Positions 62,521 through 64,000 of a DNA stretch of 64,000 bases are shown piece after piece (position 1 is the first letter of the stretch; each line of letters opens with the position of its first letter). The translations under genes and the position numbers were made by a program. Under the pieces are notes generated by a model that was not told the origin of the DNA, ran no database searches, and was given only the letters and a program-made list of their open reading frames with translations. The DNA comes from Pueribacillus sp041725775 (GTDB lineage: Bacteria; Bacillota; Bacilli; Bacillales; UBA6769): NCBI RefSeq assembly GCF_041725775.1, contig NZ_JBEUEL010000015.1, positions 1 to 64,000 on the forward strand, in the 5' to 3' direction.

Positions 62521-63057
62521 TCATTCCCCCTTTTCATCTCCATATTGTTTTTCGAGGGAACGAAGCTCATCACGAATGAGCGCTGCTTTTTCAAACTCTT
62601 CTTTTTCAATATAATCTTGCATCGTTTCTTTTAAAAGAGCAATTTTTTTCCTTACATGAAGATCAGCTGCGCCGCGCTTCGGAATTTTCCCCGAGTGAGT
62701 ATGATTTCCGCTGTGTACTCGTTTAAGAAGGGGATCAAGTTTCGCGTCAAATGTTTCATAACAATTTGCACAACCAAACCGTCCAATTTTCGCAAATTGT
62801 TCATACGTCATTCCACACTTTTCACATTTTGGACTCGCAAATGTAAAACTGTTCGTTTTTTTATTATTTTTGAAAGGTTGGTCAAAATTTAACAATCCTG
62901 TTAATAACTGATGAATAGAAAAGTTATTTTGCCCGTAGATCATATCTCCTTTATTTTTAGCACACTGCTCACATAAGTGCATCTCCATCTTTTCCCCATT
63001 TACAATTTTCGTAAAATGGAGTGTTGCAGGATGGATTTTGCAATTTTGACATTCCAC
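62521..63057 (-). CDS. mcsA: McsA, zinc-finger activator of McsB
   Basis: McsA stimulates McsB and helps sense stress. The 178-residue product has two cysteine pairs (CQNC near 3 with CEQC near 28; CEKC and CANC around 75-97) and a C-terminal UVR domain (LLKETMQDYIEKEEFEKAALIRDELR). It lies 25 bases after ctsR. Confidence 0.94.
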   Translation of the reverse strand: MECQNCKIHPATLHFTKIVNGEKMEMHLCEQCAKNKGDMIYGQNNFSIHQLLTGLLNFDQPFKNNKKTNSFTFASPKCEKCGMTYEQFAKIGRFGCANCYETFDAKLDPLLKRVHSGNHTHSGKIPKRGAADLHVRKKIALLKETMQDYIEKEEFEKAALIRDELRSLEKQYGDEKGE

Positions 63058-63082
63058 TTTTCACCCCTCCATATCCCATATA

Positions 63083-63541
63083 CTATATTTTATATTTTAA
63101 AGTAATAAACATCGCTTTTAGTAAATTCGCTCTCAGTTCATCACGTGTCGGCAAATCAATAGAGATTGTCTCCCGATCGATGACACTTAACATCATTCTA
63201 GCTTCTCTTTCAGATATCACTTTTTCTTCAAGTAAGCGGAAAATTAAATCTTCTGCCGCAGTTTGTGATAATTTATAACCGATTAACTCGATCAATTGAT
63301 CGATTAACTCAGCTTTATCATTTGGTCGAATTTTAATAATCCGGATATACCCTCCCCCACCCCGTTTACTCTCCACGATATAGCCTTTTTCAACTGTAAA
63401 TCTCGTATTGATCACATAGTTAATTTGTGAGGGGACGCATTGAAATTTTTCTGCAACTTCATGTCGCTTTATTTCAATCGTATTACTTCCGCTCAAAATT
63501 TTCTTCAAATAGGCTTCAATGATATCAGAAATATTTTTCAT
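63083..63541 (-). CDS. ctsR: Transcriptional repressor CtsR
   Basis: CtsR represses clp and its own operon; McsB/heat release it. The 152-residue product has a winged helix-turn-helix (HEVAEKFQCVPSQINYVINTRFTVEKGYIVESKRGGGGYIRI across about 27-67, with the wing GGGGYIRI) and a C-terminal dimer/heat-sensing domain. ATG 63541 follows GGTGGGGAGG. It leads ctsR-mcsA-mcsB-clpC. Confidence 0.97.
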   Translation of the reverse strand: MKNISDIIEAYLKKILSGSNTIEIKRHEVAEKFQCVPSQINYVINTRFTVEKGYIVESKRGGGGYIRIIKIRPNDKAELIDQLIELIGYKLSQTAAEDLIFRLLEEKVISEREARMMLSVIDRETISIDLPTRDELRANLLKAMFITLKYKI

Positions 63542-63562
63542 CGACCTCCCCACCTTTCTGAC

Positions 63563-63579
63563 TTTGACTATATTTGACT
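63563..63579 (-). promoter_or_regulatory. CtsR operator
   Basis: On the minus strand, AGTCAAATATAGTCAAA is a direct heptad repeat with 3-base spacing, close to the CtsR consensus (A/G)GTCAAANAN(A/G)GTCAAA. It overlaps the expected transcription start of ctsR. Confidence 0.9.
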
Positions 63580-63589
63580 TTATGTATTT

Positions 63590-63619
63590 AGTATACTCGA
63601 TCTAAAAAAAAGGTTGCAA
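63590..63619 (-). promoter_or_regulatory. Sigma-A-type promoter of ctsR operon
   Basis: Minus strand TTGCAA (63614-63619), 18-base spacer, TATACT (63590-63595), just upstream of the CtsR operator. Confidence 0.75.
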
Positions 63620-63753
63620 CCCTTTCAGACAAGTATTTTCAATAATTGGGCACAAATCCACTACTGAAATTTTTACAAGCATCCCCATTCAATCCCTTAT
63701 TTACCTATTTTCCCCATTTCGACCTGAAACAAAACATAATTAATCATGATTAT

Positions 63754-64000
63754 TTAATCGATACCATTCACAACTTTTAACACACGATTATGACTCATCA
63801 ACTGATCGATTGCCAAAGTCATATTTTTATTGCGGTTATACTGACAATGGAGCGTATATTTTCGAAGGATGATTCCATCTTTTTTTAATTTATCAACCGA
63901 TTTTTTTTCAACGCGAATTGAAAATGAGTCTAACATTTGTGTAACATCTTGCAATGTCAAGTCGTCATCGCCTTGTACAATTAACACTCTACGACTTTCC
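63754..64000 (-). CDS. C-terminal part of an MgtC/SapB-like protein, cut by window edge
   Basis: The frame stays open to the window end, so the GTG at 63987 need not be the start. The visible 82 residues (VQGDDDLTLQDVTQMLDSF, KLKKDGIILRKYTLHCQ, QLMSHNRVLKVVNGI) resemble the ACT-like C-terminal domain of MgtC/SapB membrane proteins. The membrane part would lie outside the window. The call is tentative. Confidence 0.45.
   Translation of the reverse strand, partial: ESRRVLIVQGDDDLTLQDVTQMLDSFSIRVEKKSVDKLKKDGIILRKYTLHCQYNRNKNMTLAIDQLMSHNRVLKVVNGID

Noticed and set aside
1..64000. CRISPR arrays, tRNA or rRNA genes, prophage
   Set aside because: No regularly spaced repeats, no cloverleaf or rRNA sequence and no phage structural genes were recognised in the window.

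Overview
The window is a chromosomal segment of a low- to moderate-GC Bacillota, most likely family Bacillaceae. Nearly all of it is read from the minus strand. From right to left it holds an almost unbroken copy of the conserved Bacillus block ctsR-mcsA-mcsB-clpC-radA-disA-yacL-ispD-ispF-gltX-cysE-cysS-mrnC-rlmB-rae1-sigH-rpmG-secE-nusG-rplK-rplA-rplJ-rplL-rsmC-rpoB-rpoC-rplGB-rpsL-rpsG-fusA-tuf, then the S10-spc-alpha ribosomal protein superoperon (rpsJ to rplQ), ecfA1-ecfA2-ecfT, truA, rplM and rpsI. The genus cannot be fixed from the sequence alone. Gene order, AGGAGG-type ribosome binding sites, frequent TTG/GTG starts, a zinc-type S14, a zinc LID in adenylate kinase, the CtsR/McsA/McsB module and a Cys T-box all support Bacillaceae.

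Layout. 1-2060 (plus strand): an unidentified lipoprotein and a YczE/YyaS/YitT-type membrane protein. 2070-5663 (minus): a four-gene cluster with a Tat-signal gluconate 2-dehydrogenase subunit 3-like protein, a GMC oxidoreductase, TatA and TatC, which looks like an exported oxidoreductase carrying its own translocase. 5760-8025: decayed accessory DNA with an orphan minus-strand terminator, an IS21 IstB fragment, a broken DUF4176 gene, an intact DUF443 membrane protein and a small membrane ORF. DUF4176 and DUF443 are families met in type VII secretion (WXG100/LXG) toxin-immunity loci, so this reads as the relic of such an island. 8026-33420: ribosomal proteins, translation factors, ECF transporter module and RNA polymerase alpha. 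33426-40640: rpoC and rpoB. 41235-42689: a plus-strand amidase inserted head-to-head with rpoB. 42692-64000: rsmC through ctsR, ending in the C-terminal part of an MgtC-like protein cut by the window edge.

The genes cover transcription (rpoA, rpoB, rpoC, sigH, nusG), translation (about 34 ribosomal proteins, initiation and elongation factors, GltX, CysS, rRNA modification and maturation), secretion (SecY, SecE, TatA, TatC), cofactor and isoprenoid supply, DNA integrity and c-di-AMP signalling (RadA, DisA) and protein quality control (McsA/B, ClpC under CtsR). Regulatory signals can be read directly for several units: promoters close to consensus before rplM, rpsJ, rplGB, rpoB, rplJ, rplK, rpmG, sigH and ctsR; an L10 leader with its attenuator; a Cys T-box with a UGC specifier before cysE; a CtsR operator; and strong terminators after rpoC, rplL, nusG, tuf, rplQ and rpsI.

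The departures from the standard Bacillus plan are the most informative parts: the amidase between rsmC and rpoB, a roughly 250-base spacer with a nested hairpin between rplF and rplR, a long gene-free gap between sigH and rpmG, structured spacers around nusG, and the type VII-associated relic next to rpsI. I found no complete undescribed system.
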